This document shows, one piece after another, positions 16,337 through 31,442 of a stretch of DNA of 64,000 nucleotides (its first letter is position 1; each line of letters begins with the position of its first letter). The notes beneath the pieces were generated by a model. The model did not search any database. It was not told the origin of the DNA and saw only the letters and a list, made by a program, of their open reading frames with translations. The position numbers and the translations under genes are program-made. Source of the DNA: Haliotis asinina (Eukaryota; Mollusca; Gastropoda; Lepetellida; Haliotidae); NCBI RefSeq assembly GCF_037392515.1, contig NW_027133899.1:1-64000 (forward strand), given 5' to 3'.

Positions 16337-16739
16337 TCAGCTTTTAAAGGAACGCGCGGACCTCGGAGAAGACAACCAAGCATAAAAACAGTTGTATTTA
16401 CGTTCTAGCTAGCATAATAATGGCAAAAACACACTTTTTTTACATAGCGGATACCAATTAGCACTAGTGTGTTCTTACATCACACGTTCATTACGTTTTA
16501 TTGTCTTGTTTTTGCAGTTATTACAAGTAATTGCCCCAGCCGATGCCAAGAGTTTATACACTAACATCGCATGTGTGAAAACTCACTCACTGAGCCAAGT
16601 CAAGTCAGTCCGTACGACCACGAAAAGAAAGGCAACCAATCAGGATAGCTGCTCATCGACCAATCAACGGCCTCCCCGCGCAAGTCCGACTCCCGTCAAG
16701 AGCGAGCATCAACTGTGTTTGATTCAGTTTCACTTGTGA

Positions 16740-17156
<417 letters not shown>

Positions 17157-17988
17157 ACAGCGGTCCGCTCATATCTATCATAACGGTCCTTTTCAGGACC
17201 ACCAAATACCCGAAAAGAATGCTTGATTACACGATAATGAAAACACTCGGGACACGAATAAACTTACCAACCAATGATGTTAATTTATGCTTAGGCATAT
17301 CATTCAGTACGGGCAAAACCTCGCTTTTATATACACAAACGAATTACACACACTCATGGATGTTTATCTTCTATACATATTACAAACCCACGTTTCCAAA
17401 CAATGAAAATGCATTGCACCCCTAACCCCAAATACATGTACTGTGACACACACACCTATATGCCATTTCAGACGAATTAACCCCAAAGTGCTAGGCGGAT
17501 AGGGCCGAAACTGTTCTTTCACGCTACCATGTCACAGCTGACGTATGCACCTGACCCAGACATGCACGAATGAAGTAAGCCATAACCCTACCTACCCAAC
17601 ACTATGTTCTGTATAGGCACAGACGTTCTTCATTTACGTTTAAGACCAAACGTACATGTACCGGATCGCCGCTCAAACCTACAAAAGTTGTCTCCCTTCC
17701 ACTGCACTCTATCCGTGTAGCAGTGATAAATATATTTCTGTAACTGTGAAAGAAACCATTAACTGTAAAGTGTAATTAATATTAGAACTGATATCATCAT
17801 TTTGGTATTGATTAAATAATTGACATTGTGTATGCGTGTGATTGTATTAATTAGGATAATAATGATTCGATTGTACAAGGTAAACATGGAAAGTTGCTGC
17901 AGTTTGTTTTCATCATATTTCCAAGCATTCTTTTGTGTGATTTGGTGGTCCTGAAAAGGACCGTTGATGGAGAAGCGTGGGTGGAAAT

Positions 17989-18369
17989 TTACTTTCCGGC
18001 AGACTTTTGCGTCTTCTTGGGGAGAAGGACAGCCTGGATGTTGGGGAGGACACCACCTTGGGCGATGGTTACTCCGGACAGAAGTTTGTTCAACTCCTCG
18101 TCGTTCCTAATGGCCAGCTGCAGATGTCTGGGGATGATTCTGGTCTTCTTGTTGTCTCTTGCGGCGTTACCTGCCAACTCAAGAACCTCAGCGGCGAGGT
18201 ATTCCAAAACGGCAGCCAGGTACACTGGGGCTCCGGCACCCACGCGTTCGGCATAGTTTCCTTTACGGAGGAGGCGATGGATACGTCCAACGGGGAACTG
18301 AAGTCCGGCCCTGGAGGATCGGGACTTGGATTTGCCCTTGACTTTTCCGCCTTTACCACGTCCTGACAT
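17989..18369 (-). CDS. H2A: Histone H2A, unit 6, cut off from its promoter by a LINE
   Basis: The coding region is intact, with the same 126 residues as the other units, and the stem-loop is at 17947-17962. The 5' flank is normal for only 32 bases above the ATG. The LINE begins at 18402, so the H2A TATA box now lies at 22782-22788, 4.4 kb away. An open frame runs upstream from this gene through the LINE 3' region (to 18771, 260 codons, with a lysine run from the T54 tract). That is an accident of the insertion and not a longer histone. I infer that this copy is silent or transcribed only as the tail of a LINE-containing RNA. Confidence 0.95.
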   Translation of the reverse strand: MSGRGKGGKVKGKSKSRSSRAGLQFPVGRIHRLLRKGNYAERVGAGAPVYLAAVLEYLAAEVLELAGNAARDNKKTRIIPRHLQLAIRNDEELNKLLSGVTIAQGGVLPNIQAVLLPKKTQKSAGK

Positions 18370-18391
18370 GTTGGTAGTTTTATCGATATGC

Positions 18392-18401
18392 AACAACAAG
18401 C
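18392..18401. repeat. Target site duplication, left copy
   Basis: AACAACAAGC, matched perfectly at 22758-22767. Undisrupted units contain it once (492-501 in unit 1). Confidence 0.93.
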
Positions 18402-18622
18402 GTTCGTTCGTTAGTTTAGTGCTTTTGAGGTCGCCTTCGCCGGTTGGCATGTCGGCAGACCTATCCCTCCTTGGGATGCGTGGGGTGTCCCTCTTTGGGA
18501 CGCATGGTTGCGGACGTGGTTGTGGCTGCCAAGGGCTGGGGGTGTCCCACTTTGGGACGCATGGGCCGTTGCTGGTGTCGGTGCTTGATGGGGGAGTGGG
18601 GTACACAGTGGCCTGTGTAATG

Positions 18623-18624
<2 letters not shown>

Positions 18625-18678
<54 letters not shown>
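18625..18678 (-). repeat. A54 homopolymer inside the LINE
   Basis: 54 uninterrupted T on the plus strand (A on the element strand). It is internal: about 223 bp of element sequence separate it from the 3' junction. Confidence 0.95.
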
Positions 18679-18680
18679 CG

Positions 18681-19110
18681 TACGGGAGTAGACACGGCCA
18701 CTCCCCTCGCTATTTGCTGGGGAGTAGACACGGCTACTCCCCGACTTCACCCTGGGAGTGGGCACGGCCATTCCCCTCGCTATCTACTGGGGAGTAGGCA
18801 CGGCTACTCTCCGACTTCACCCTGGGAGTGGGCACGGCCACTCCCCTCGCTATCTGTTGGGGAGTAGACACGGCCACTCCCCGACTTCATCCTGGGAATG
18901 GGCACGGCCACTCCCCTCGCTATGTGTTGGGGAGTAGACACGGCCACTCCCCGATTTCATCCTGGGAGTGGGCACGGCCACTCCTCTGGCTATCTGCTGG
19001 GGAGTAGACACGGCCACTCTCCGGCTTGACCCTGAGAGCGGGCACGGCCACTCCCTTAGCTCTCTGCCGGGGAGTGGACGCAGCCACTCCCTCCCATACC
19101 TGCTTCTGGA
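18681..19110 (-). repeat. 70-bp tandem hairpin array in the LINE 3' region
   Basis: About six units with exact 70-bp spacing (TATCTGCTGG-type landmarks at 18711, 18781, 18851, 18921, 18991, 19061). Each unit holds two inverted GGGGAGT...ACTCCCC stems around loops such as AGACACGGCC, so the RNA would form roughly a dozen small hairpins in a row. It lies between the ORF stop and the A54 tract. Confidence 0.85.
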
Positions 19111-19342
19111 GCGGATATGGCCTCTCCATTGTGGTTACCTATGCTTACCTTGTTCTGTTTTTGTCCCTCCTTGGGACGCATGTGGTTGTTAATTGCCGAC
19201 ACACGTGCAATGGTCCCAGACTATGGTGGGGAGTTTCAAACCATGGTGCGGTTGGGTTGAGACCTTGGGGATGGGAGCTTGGGTGCAATAATATCCCTGT
19301 GTCTGTAACAAACCGGAGGACTGGCTGATTGATATAATTTCT

Positions 19343-22300
19343 CTATATATACTGACATAGTTCACTGTCCAGAAGAAAGTTTGCTAGTGGCTTATACATT
19401 GAATGGTGCTCCGTGTGAGCCAGCAACTGCTTTGCTGTCAACGTATCTAGTTTGGTTTCTTCTTTAAGTGTCTGCCTGATCGTGTCAAATCGTAGGCAGT
19501 CCAGCATGATGTGAGGGACGGTGGCCTTGGTGTGGCATGTTTGACAGTCTTTGTATGAGGTTTTGGTGGTACCTAGCCTCAGGCGTGTGATCATAATATC
19601 CACTCGCCTGTTTTGTGAGGGGCCTGGTAGCTTCCCTTTCACACTGGGGCGGAGTTGATGTAACCATCTGCCTTTGTCTGAGGTGTCCCATAGCCTCTGC
19701 CACTTGCTAGTGATTGAATTCTGGATCATACTTCGGATTTCGCTTTTTGAATAGGGATGTTCCAGTGACACATTCAATTCTAGCGCCTGTCTGGCTAGTT
19801 TGTCCGCTCTCTCATTGCCGGGTATACCAACGTGAGATGGTATCCAGCACAGCGTGACCTCCTTCTCATTTTCCTGTCTTAGTTTCTGAATGAGAACCAG
19901 GATCTCATGGATGGTGTCGGGTCTACTACTGGAGTGCTTGGTTGCCAGTGACTGTATTGCACTGAGTGAGTCTGAGAGGATAACCACTCTTTTCTCATGT
20001 AGGTTGCGACAATACCTAAGTGCATGGTGTATGGCTTCCAGCTCTGCAGTGTAGACCGATTGACCGTCCGGCAGGCGTGCCGAGATTGTGTGGTTGGAGG
20101 TGGCTGTGTGGATGAGGATACCGTAGGCGGTTCTGTTTCTCACGGGATCTTTTGATCCGTCAGTATATATGTGCGCCGAGTCCTCGTAAACCGTGTCAAT
20201 CCTACTGAGCGCTCTGACACGTAGTAGCATTGGATTCTCACTTTTAGGCGGTTCATTTGTGAGAGTGGTGTCGACATTTGGAGACCGGAGTCTCCATGGA
20301 GGACATTGCACTGTCATTGGTTGGGTTGGAGGTTCTACCTGGTCGCATCCATGCTCTCGCCTTAGCTGGATGACCCTGAGCCCACCTGGCGTTGTGTTGG
20401 GTCTCTTTTTAAGCCACGCTTTGGTTCTACCAGAGTAGAGTTTCTCCTCCCACAACCTAGTGACGAGTGGATTGGAGCAGCGACTCCAATAGTTCAATGT
20501 CAGTTTCTCTCGCCTGAGATGGAGTGGTAGCTCCCCAGTTTCCACTAATAGGGCCTGGTGGGAGGTACAGGTCGCCGCGCCTGTGACCAGTTTAAGAGCT
20601 TGGTATTGAATGTTTTCAAGCCGGCTCAGAGCCGATTGGGAAGCACTGTGGTAGGCTTCGCACCCATAGTCTATTTTACTCCTGATTAGGGACTTATAGA
20701 GGGTCAGGAGTGTTTCACTATTCGCTCCCCATGAGCTGCCGGATACAGCTCTCATAGCGTTGAGGTCCTTCTGACAACTCTGGGTGATATTGTCTATATG
20801 TTTGGCCCAGGTGAGATGTTGATCGAAGGTTACCCCGAGAAACTTGGCTGATTTCTCAAATTTGACCTCTTTGCCCTTGAGTTTTAGACAGGGTGTGTGG
20901 CTTACACGGCAACCCTTACGCTTGAAAACCACTCCTACTGTTTTCTCAGGCGAGATAGTGAAACCCCATTTGTCGCACCATTGTTCCACCCCATCGAGAG
21001 CTTCCCTGAGTTGAGCCTGGATCTTGGATAGCTCTCGATGTCTGACCCATACAGCCCCGTCATCGGCGAACTTAGAGGTGTTGGTGTAACTGTCCCGTGG
21101 GACGTGTTCAAATAGGTCGTCAATCATGATATTGAATAGCGTGGGACTGATAATGCTTCCTTGCGGTGTGCCATTATCTAACCTGTGTCGCTCAGACAGG
21201 TGGTCCCCGAGGAGGACTGATATCGACCTTTCTTGCAAAAAACTTTGAACATAATTTGCCATTTTCCCTCGTACACCAACATTCTCTAGTTTAAGGAGGA
21301 GTCCATCGTGCCATACCATGTCAAATGCTTTGCTGAAGTCTAGGAAGACAGCAGCTAGGTACTCTTTCTTGACTTGGGCTAATCTTATATCACTTTCCAG
21401 TCGGAAAATGTGGTCAAGACATGAGCGGTTTGATCTAAACCCGCTTTGGTCATGAGATAGGTGTCCGTTTGTTTCAAGGTGATGCTTTAGGCGTATATTC
21501 ACCATTGCCTCCATACTCTTGCACAGATTTGATGTTAGGGATATTGGGCGATATGAGTTGGCGGACGCCTTCTCCTTTCCTGGTTTGAGCAGAGGTATGA
21601 CTGCCGCATGTTTCCATGCTGCAGGTACCTCCCCCCTATCCCATATCAGATTGTACAATTGTACGACGACTTTGGCTACGCTGTCAGGCAACCTTTTTAG
21701 CATCTCATAGCTGACCATGTCCTCTCCGGGACTAGTACCTTTTTTGTGGTGTATGGCAGTTCTGAACTCCTCCACACTGAAGCATTGATTATAGGCATGC
21801 TGTTCGCCTGGGGGCTGTTTGGGCCGTTGCGGTGGCTTCTCTGACTTTGTAAACTCTTCAGAGAAGTTGTTGCTGCTACTGACAGAGGCAAAGTGGGTGG
21901 CTAAGATACTGGCTTTTTCCGGTATGGAAGTAGCCCCTGTTATCTTGGGATTGCAAGCGGACTTGCGTTTCCCTCTGATAGCATGTATCTTTTGCCAGAC
22001 CTGTTTACTGTTTGTTTTGTGGTTGAGCGATCCACAGAACTTTTGCCATGAGTCAGCTCTGGCCTGATCAATGAGATCTTTAACTTTTTTCCTGGCTTCT
22101 CGGACTTGTCCTACGGCAGATTTGTCCCTTTGTAACCTGTTTAGAGCCTTTTTCCTAATGCGTCTAGCTTTGGCTATTTCCTCATTCCACCATGGGACGG
22201 CACGGGAGCCGTGTTTTGGCTGGGTGAGAGGTATTGAAGCCCGGGCCGCTTTGTATATAGCTGACGTTAGGTTGAGGCTGAAGGTTTCGATATCATCAGA

Positions 22301-22757
22301 GATGATTTCAGACGGGTCCAATTTATTGCATTCCGTACTGAATAGGGACCAATCTGCTTTGGAGAAGTTCCACCGCTCTCTAGGATTTATGTGGTGGTCG
22401 CATAGAGGAGGTGTGCCAAGGTGTGTGATGCACGGATAGTGATCACTTCCCATACTGTCATCATGGACCTGCCATTGGCAATCGTGGGCTAGGTCGTTTG
22501 TGGCAATAGCAAGATCTAGGCCTGTCCATCCGCCCCTGATGGGACAATGTCTAGTTGGAGAGCCGTCATTCAGAATTATGAGTCCTCGTGACTCCACCCA
22601 GTCCTCCACCATCCTGCCGAAGCAGTCTGAGTGTTTGGCTCCTTCGTCCCACAGCGGGCTGTGGGCGTTGAAGTCGCCGAGGATTAGGCCTGAATGCCCG
22701 ACCAGGTCCATGAGTTTGTTAAGCTCGTGGATGTTGGTGGGTTCGGCAGTCCTGTGA
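19343..22757 (-). CDS. LINE ORF2 remnant: endonuclease (partial)-RT-RNase H
   Basis: One open frame of about 1,137 codons inside the element; the first in-frame ATG is at 22711. Counting residues from 22765, endonuclease motifs are GDFNAH (30-35) and SDHYP (107-111). RT motifs are DFSKAFD (476-482), [11 protein letters not shown] (534-544) and the catalytic FADD (566-569). The RNase H carries D869 (YTDGS), E908, D932 (SDSLS), SHVG and D988 (ERADKL). A CQTCH...H...C knuckle-like motif lies near the C-terminus. RT and RNase H look complete; the endonuclease lacks its N-terminal catalytic half, so this copy should not nick targets on its own. It lies directly downstream of the displaced H2A TATA box. 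Confidence 0.92.
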
Positions 22758-22767
22758 AACAACAAGC
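22758..22767. repeat. Target site duplication, right copy
   Basis: AACAACAAGC, partner of 18392-18401; the histone promoter resumes at 22768. Confidence 0.93.
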
Positions 22768-22957
22768 AACGAACTCAGCCCATTTATACGGCCCTATACA
22801 AAGCAACTGGACGCGCACCGGGTCGAAACATGGATTTTGCCGGGAAGGTTGTCTTCTCCGACGTCCGCGCGCTCAAAACCTCCGATCCGATCCGCTGTAT
22901 AAAAGGCCTGAGATCGCCAAATCCATATACACAATCTTGCACTGCTTCAGTATCAAC

Positions 22958-23326
22958 ATGCCACCAAAGGTTAGTTCTAAAGGAGCTAAGAAAGCCGGAA
23001 AGGCAAAGGCCGCACGTGTCGGCGACAAGAAAAAGAAGAGGAGGAGGAAGGAAAGTTACAGCATCTACATCTACAAGGTGTTGAAACAGGTGCACCCTGA
23101 CACTGGTATCAGCAGCAAAGCTATGTCCATCATGAACAGCTTTGTCAACGATATCTTCGAGAGAATCGCCGCCGAGGCATCCCGTCTCGCTCATTACAAC
23201 AAGCGATCCACTATCACCTCTCGGGAGATCCAAACCGCTGTCCGTCTTCTCCTCCCCGGTGAACTGGCCAAGCACGCCGTCTCTGAGGGTACTAAGGCCG
23301 TCACCAAGTACACCAGCTCCAAGTAG
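22958..23326 (+). CDS. H2B: Histone H2B, unit 6
   Basis: 122 residues, intact. It lies on the right side of the LINE and keeps the whole H2A/H2B promoter including its own TATA box (22898-22905) and the 25-bp element, so it should still be expressed. The stem-loop is at 23362-23377. Confidence 0.97.
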   Translation: MPPKVSSKGAKKAGKAKAARVGDKKKKRRRKESYSIYIYKVLKQVHPDTGISSKAMSIMNSFVNDIFERIAAEASRLAHYNKRSTITSREIQTAVRLLLPGELAKHAVSEGTKAVTKYTSSK

Positions 23327-23922
23327 ACAGTTCACCTACGGGCTTCTGCTTACCACCCAACGGTCCTTTTCAGGACCACCAACTCTCACAAAAGAACACT
23401 TGAAAACAAGTAATTAGACTCAGAGAAACACAACAAAACATAACGTGTAGAAACTAAACACAAATAGGAGAGAACACTCACGAGTATTAATGTAAGCCCT
23501 ATGTATTCTTCATACATAACGTTATAATTATCCATGTTTCTTTTTCTTTAAAAAACAAAACAAACAAAAAACAAACAAACAAACGGTTTAAATTTGTAAC
23601 CTATACCTGATTACAATACACAATCAACGCATCTAATCTACTCACTTACTAACTGGCTGTTATTGTTTTCTGGTTCCACATATCATCGTTTCACTCATGC
23701 TCTTCACTGGTGTGAATCGGTTAACATTTTACTGTGCATTTGAATTTATTCGATTGCATCACGTGCGTGCGTGCGTGCGTGCGTTCGTGTGTGAATGTAT
23801 TTAGAATGCAAATGAAATAATGACAATGTGTTTTTCATAAAATCAAGTTATCAAGCATTCTTTTGTGTTATTTGGTGGTCCTGAAAAGGACCGTTGAGAG
23901 TGTTGGTAAAAACACAAAGTTT

Positions 23923-24282
<360 letters not shown>

Positions 24283-24685
24283 TCAGCTTTTAAAGGAACG
24301 CGCGGACCTCGGAGAAGACAACCAAGCATAAAAACAGTTGTATTTACGTTCTAGCTAGCATAATAATGGCAAAAACACACTTTTTTTACATAGCGGATAC
24401 CAATTAGCACTAGTGTGTTCTTACATCACACGTTCATTACGTTTTATTGTCTTGTTTTTGCAGTTATTACAAGTAATTGCCCCAGCCGATGCCAAGAGTT
24501 TATACACTAACATCGCATGTGTGAAAACTCACTCACTGAGCCAAGTCAAGTCAGTCCGTACGACCACGAAAAGAAAGGCAACCAATCAGGATAGCTGCTC
24601 ATCGACCAATCAACGGCCTCCCCGCGCAAGTCCGACTCCCGTCAAGAGCGAGCATCAACTGTGTTTGATTCAGTTTCACTTGTGA

Positions 24686-25102
<417 letters not shown>

Positions 25103-25934
25103 ACAGCGGTCCGCTCATATCTATCATAACGGTCCTTTTCAGGACCACCAAATACCCGAAAAGAATGCTTGATTACACGATAATGAAAACACTCGGGACA
25201 CGAATAAACTTACCAACCAATGATGTTAATTTATGCTTAGGCATATCATTCAGTACGGGCAAAACCTCGCTTTTATATACACAAACGAATTACACACACT
25301 CATGGATGTTTATCTTCTATACATATTACAAACCCACGTTTCCAAACAATGAAAATGCATTGCACCCCTAACCCCAAATACATGTACTGTGACACACACA
25401 CCTATATGCCATTTCAGACGAATTAACCCCAAAGTGCTAGGCGGATAGGGCCGAAACTGTTCTTTCACGCTACCATGTCACAGCTGACGTATGCACCTGA
25501 CCCAGACATGCACGAATGAAGTAAGCCATAACCCTACCTACCCAACACTATGTTCTGTATAGGCACAGACGTTCTTCATTTACGTTTAAGACCAAACGTA
25601 CATGTACCGGATCGCCGCTCAAACCTACAAAAGTTGTCTCCCTTCCACTGCACTCTATCCGTGTAGCAGTGATAAATATATTTCTGTAACTGTGAAAGAA
25701 ACCATTAACTGTAAAGTGTAATTAATATTAGAACTGATATCATCATTTTGGTATTGATTAAATAATTGACATTGTGTATGCGTGTGATTGTATTAATTAG
25801 GATAATAATGATTCGATTGTACAAGGTAAACATGGAAAGTTGCTGCAGTTTGTTTTCATCATATTTCCAAGCATTCTTTTGTGTGATTTGGTGGTCCTGA
25901 AAAGGACCGTTGATGGAGAAGCGTGGGTGGAAAT

Positions 25935-26315
25935 TTACTTTCCGGCAGACTTTTGCGTCTTCTTGGGGAGAAGGACAGCCTGGATGTTGGGGAGGACACC
26001 ACCTTGGGCGATGGTTACTCCGGACAGAAGTTTGTTCAACTCCTCGTCGTTCCTAATGGCCAGCTGCAGATGTCTGGGGATGATTCTGGTCTTCTTGTTG
26101 TCTCTTGCGGCGTTACCTGCCAACTCAAGAACCTCAGCGGCGAGGTATTCCAAAACGGCAGCCAGGTACACTGGGGCTCCGGCACCCACGCGTTCGGCAT
26201 AGTTTCCTTTACGGAGGAGGCGATGGATACGTCCAACGGGGAACTGAAGTCCGGCCCTGGAGGATCGGGACTTGGATTTGCCCTTGACTTTTCCGCCTTT
26301 ACCACGTCCTGACAT
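25935..26315 (-). CDS. H2A: Histone H2A, unit 7
   Basis: 126 residues, intact, with a normal promoter. The stem-loop is at 25893-25908. Confidence 0.97.
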   Translation of the reverse strand: MSGRGKGGKVKGKSKSRSSRAGLQFPVGRIHRLLRKGNYAERVGAGAPVYLAAVLEYLAAEVLELAGNAARDNKKTRIIPRHLQLAIRNDEELNKLLSGVTIAQGGVLPNIQAVLLPKKTQKSAGK

Positions 26316-26537
26316 GTTGGTAGTTTTATCGATATGCAACAACAAGCAACGAACTCAGCCCATTTATACGGCCCTATACAAAGCAACTGGACGCGCACCG
26401 GGTCGAAACATGGATTTTGCCGGGAAGGTTGTCTTCTCCGACGTCCGCGCGCTCAAAACCTCCGATCCGATCCGCTGTATAAAAGGCCTGAGATCGCCAA
26501 ATCCATATACACAATCTTGCACTGCTTCAGTATCAAC

Positions 26538-26906
26538 ATGCCACCAAAGGTTAGTTCTAAAGGAGCTAAGAAAGCCGGAAAGGCAAAGGCCGCACGTGTC
26601 GGCGACAAGAAAAAGAAGAGGAGGAGGAAGGAAAGTTACAGCATCTACATCTACAAGGTGTTGAAACAGGTGCACCCTGACACTGGTATCAGCAGCAAAG
26701 CTATGTCCATCATGAACAGCTTTGTCAACGATATCTTCGAGAGAATCGCCGCCGAGGCATCCCGTCTCGCTCATTACAACAAGCGATCCACTATCACCTC
26801 TCGGGAGATCCAAACCGCTGTCCGTCTTCTCCTCCCCGGTGAACTGGCCAAGCACGCCGTCTCTGAGGGTACTAAGGCCGTCACCAAGTACACCAGCTCC
26901 AAGTAG
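26538..26906 (+). CDS. H2B: Histone H2B, unit 7
   Basis: 122 residues, intact. The stem-loop is at 26942-26957. Confidence 0.97.
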   Translation: MPPKVSSKGAKKAGKAKAARVGDKKKKRRRKESYSIYIYKVLKQVHPDTGISSKAMSIMNSFVNDIFERIAAEASRLAHYNKRSTITSREIQTAVRLLLPGELAKHAVSEGTKAVTKYTSSK

Positions 26907-27502
26907 ACAGTTCACCTACGGGCTTCTGCTTACCACCCAACGGTCCTTTTCAGGACCACCAACTCTCACAAAAGAACACTTGAAAACAAGTAATTAGACT
27001 CAGAGAAACACAACAAAACATAACGTGTAGAAACTAAACACAAATAGGAGAGAACACTCACGAGTATTAATGTAAGCCCTATGTATTCTTCATACATAAC
27101 GTTATAATTATCCATGTTTCTTTTTCTTTAAAAAACAAAACAAACAAAAAACAAACAAACAAACGGTTTAAATTTGTAACCTATACCTGATTACAATACA
27201 CAATCAACGCATCTAATCTACTCACTTACTAACTGGCTGTTATTGTTTTCTGGTTCCACATATCATCGTTTCACTCATGCTCTTCACTGGTGTGAATCGG
27301 TTAACATTTTACTGTGCATTTGAATTTATTCGATTGCATCACGTGCGTGCGTGCGTGCGTGCGTTCGTGTGTGAATGTATTTAGAATGCAAATGAAATAA
27401 TGACAATGTGTTTTTCATAAAATCAAGTTATCAAGCATTCTTTTGTGTTATTTGGTGGTCCTGAAAAGGACCGTTGAGAGTGTTGGTAAAAACACAAAGT
27501 TT

Positions 27503-27862
<360 letters not shown>

Positions 27863-28265
27863 TCAGCTTTTAAAGGAACGCGCGGACCTCGGAGAAGACA
27901 ACCAAGCATAAAAACAGTTGTATTTACGTTCTAGCTAGCATAATAATGGCAAAAACACACTTTTTTTACATAGCGGATACCAATTAGCACTAGTGTGTTC
28001 TTACATCACACGTTCATTACGTTTTATTGTCTTGTTTTTGCAGTTATTACAAGTAATTGCCCCAGCCGATGCCAAGAGTTTATACACTAACATCGCATGT
28101 GTGAAAACTCACTCACTGAGCCAAGTCAAGTCAGTCCGTACGACCACGAAAAGAAAGGCAACCAATCAGGATAGCTGCTCATCGACCAATCAACGGCCTC
28201 CCCGCGCAAGTCCGACTCCCGTCAAGAGCGAGCATCAACTGTGTTTGATTCAGTTTCACTTGTGA

Positions 28266-28682
<417 letters not shown>

Positions 28683-29514
28683 ACAGCGGTCCGCTCATAT
28701 CTATCATAACGGTCCTTTTCAGGACCACCAAATACCCGAAAAGAATGCTTGATTACACGATAATGAAAACACTCGGGACACGAATAAACTTACCAACCAA
28801 TGATGTTAATTTATGCTTAGGCATATCATTCAGTACGGGCAAAACCTCGCTTTTATATACACAAACGAATTACACACACTCATGGATGTTTATCTTCTAT
28901 ACATATTACAAACCCACGTTTCCAAACAATGAAAATGCATTGCACCCCTAACCCCAAATACATGTACTGTGACACACACACCTATATGCCATTTCAGACG
29001 AATTAACCCCAAAGTGCTAGGCGGATAGGGCCGAAACTGTTCTTTCACGCTACCATGTCACAGCTGACGTATGCACCTGACCCAGACATGCACGAATGAA
29101 GTAAGCCATAACCCTACCTACCCAACACTATGTTCTGTATAGGCACAGACGTTCTTCATTTACGTTTAAGACCAAACGTACATGTACCGGATCGCCGCTC
29201 AAACCTACAAAAGTTGTCTCCCTTCCACTGCACTCTATCCGTGTAGCAGTGATAAATATATTTCTGTAACTGTGAAAGAAACCATTAACTGTAAAGTGTA
29301 ATTAATATTAGAACTGATATCATCATTTTGGTATTGATTAAATAATTGACATTGTGTATGCGTGTGATTGTATTAATTAGGATAATAATGATTCGATTGT
29401 ACAAGGTAAACATGGAAAGTTGCTGCAGTTTGTTTTCATCATATTTCCAAGCATTCTTTTGTGTGATTTGGTGGTCCTGAAAAGGACCGTTGATGGAGAA
29501 GCGTGGGTGGAAAT

Positions 29515-29895
29515 TTACTTTCCGGCAGACTTTTGCGTCTTCTTGGGGAGAAGGACAGCCTGGATGTTGGGGAGGACACCACCTTGGGCGATGGTTACTC
29601 CGGACAGAAGTTTGTTCAACTCCTCGTCGTTCCTAATGGCCAGCTGCAGATGTCTGGGGATGATTCTGGTCTTCTTGTTGTCTCTTGCGGCGTTACCTGC
29701 CAACTCAAGAACCTCAGCGGCGAGGTATTCCAAAACGGCAGCCAGGTACACTGGGGCTCCGGCACCCACGCGTTCGGCATAGTTTCCTTTACGGAGGAGG
29801 CGATGGATACGTCCAACGGGGAACTGAAGTCCGGCCCTGGAGGATCGGGACTTGGATTTGCCCTTGACTTTTCCGCCTTTACCACGTCCTGACAT
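29515..29895 (-). CDS. H2A: Histone H2A, unit 8
   Basis: 126 residues, intact. The stem-loop is at 29473-29488. Confidence 0.97.
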   Translation of the reverse strand: MSGRGKGGKVKGKSKSRSSRAGLQFPVGRIHRLLRKGNYAERVGAGAPVYLAAVLEYLAAEVLELAGNAARDNKKTRIIPRHLQLAIRNDEELNKLLSGVTIAQGGVLPNIQAVLLPKKTQKSAGK

Positions 29896-30117
29896 GTTGG
29901 TAGTTTTATCGATATGCAACAACAAGCAACGAACTCAGCCCATTTATACGGCCCTATACAAAGCAACTGGACGCGCACCGGGTCGAAACATGGATTTTGC
30001 CGGGAAGGTTGTCTTCTCCGACGTCCGCGCGCTCAAAACCTCCGATCCGATCCGCTGTATAAAAGGCCTGAGATCGCCAAATCCATATACACAATCTTGC
30101 ACTGCTTCAGTATCAAC

Positions 30118-30486
30118 ATGCCACCAAAGGTTAGTTCTAAAGGAGCTAAGAAAGCCGGAAAGGCAAAGGCCGCACGTGTCGGCGACAAGAAAAAGAAGAG
30201 GAGGAGGAAGGAAAGTTACAGCATCTACATCTACAAGGTGTTGAAACAGGTGCACCCTGACACTGGTATCAGCAGCAAAGCTATGTCCATCATGAACAGC
30301 TTTGTCAACGATATCTTCGAGAGAATCGCCGCCGAGGCATCCCGTCTCGCTCATTACAACAAGCGATCCACTATCACCTCTCGGGAGATCCAAACCGCTG
30401 TCCGTCTTCTCCTCCCCGGTGAACTGGCCAAGCACGCCGTCTCTGAGGGTACTAAGGCCGTCACCAAGTACACCAGCTCCAAGTAG
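30118..30486 (+). CDS. H2B: Histone H2B, unit 8
   Basis: 122 residues, intact. The stem-loop is at 30522-30537. Confidence 0.97.
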   Translation: MPPKVSSKGAKKAGKAKAARVGDKKKKRRRKESYSIYIYKVLKQVHPDTGISSKAMSIMNSFVNDIFERIAAEASRLAHYNKRSTITSREIQTAVRLLLPGELAKHAVSEGTKAVTKYTSSK

Positions 30487-31082
30487 ACAGTTCACCTACG
30501 GGCTTCTGCTTACCACCCAACGGTCCTTTTCAGGACCACCAACTCTCACAAAAGAACACTTGAAAACAAGTAATTAGACTCAGAGAAACACAACAAAACA
30601 TAACGTGTAGAAACTAAACACAAATAGGAGAGAACACTCACGAGTATTAATGTAAGCCCTATGTATTCTTCATACATAACGTTATAATTATCCATGTTTC
30701 TTTTTCTTTAAAAAACAAAACAAACAAAAAACAAACAAACAAACGGTTTAAATTTGTAACCTATACCTGATTACAATACACAATCAACGCATCTAATCTA
30801 CTCACTTACTAACTGGCTGTTATTGTTTTCTGGTTCCACATATCATCGTTTCACTCATGCTCTTCACTGGTGTGAATCGGTTAACATTTTACTGTGCATT
30901 TGAATTTATTCGATTGCATCACGTGCGTGCGTGCGTGCGTGCGTTCGTGTGTGAATGTATTTAGAATGCAAATGAAATAATGACAATGTGTTTTTCATAA
31001 AATCAAGTTATCAAGCATTCTTTTGTGTTATTTGGTGGTCCTGAAAAGGACCGTTGAGAGTGTTGGTAAAAACACAAAGTTT

Positions 31083-31442
<360 letters not shown>

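Larger units (their letters stand above)
18402..22757 (-). mobile_element. LINE (endonuclease-RT-RNase H type, I-like), 5'-truncated, young
   Basis: A 4,356-bp insertion in histone unit 6, oriented like H2A. In element order it has the C-terminal half of an APE-like endonuclease, a reverse transcriptase, an RNase H, a 3' region with a hairpin array, an A54 tract, about 220 bp more, and a short (ACGA)n tail at the junction. ORF1 and the start of the endonuclease are missing, as expected from incomplete target-primed reverse transcription. Perfect 10-bp duplications and the intact frame show a recent insertion. The RNase H and the lack of a terminal poly(A) fit the I/Nimb side of LINEs; the clade call is my inference. 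Confidence 0.93.

Noticed and set aside
17989-18771. A 260-codon open frame joining H2A to a lysine-rich upstream part
   Set aside because: The upstream part is LINE 3' sequence read through the T54 tract. The H2A start at 18369 is unchanged and no other unit has the extension.
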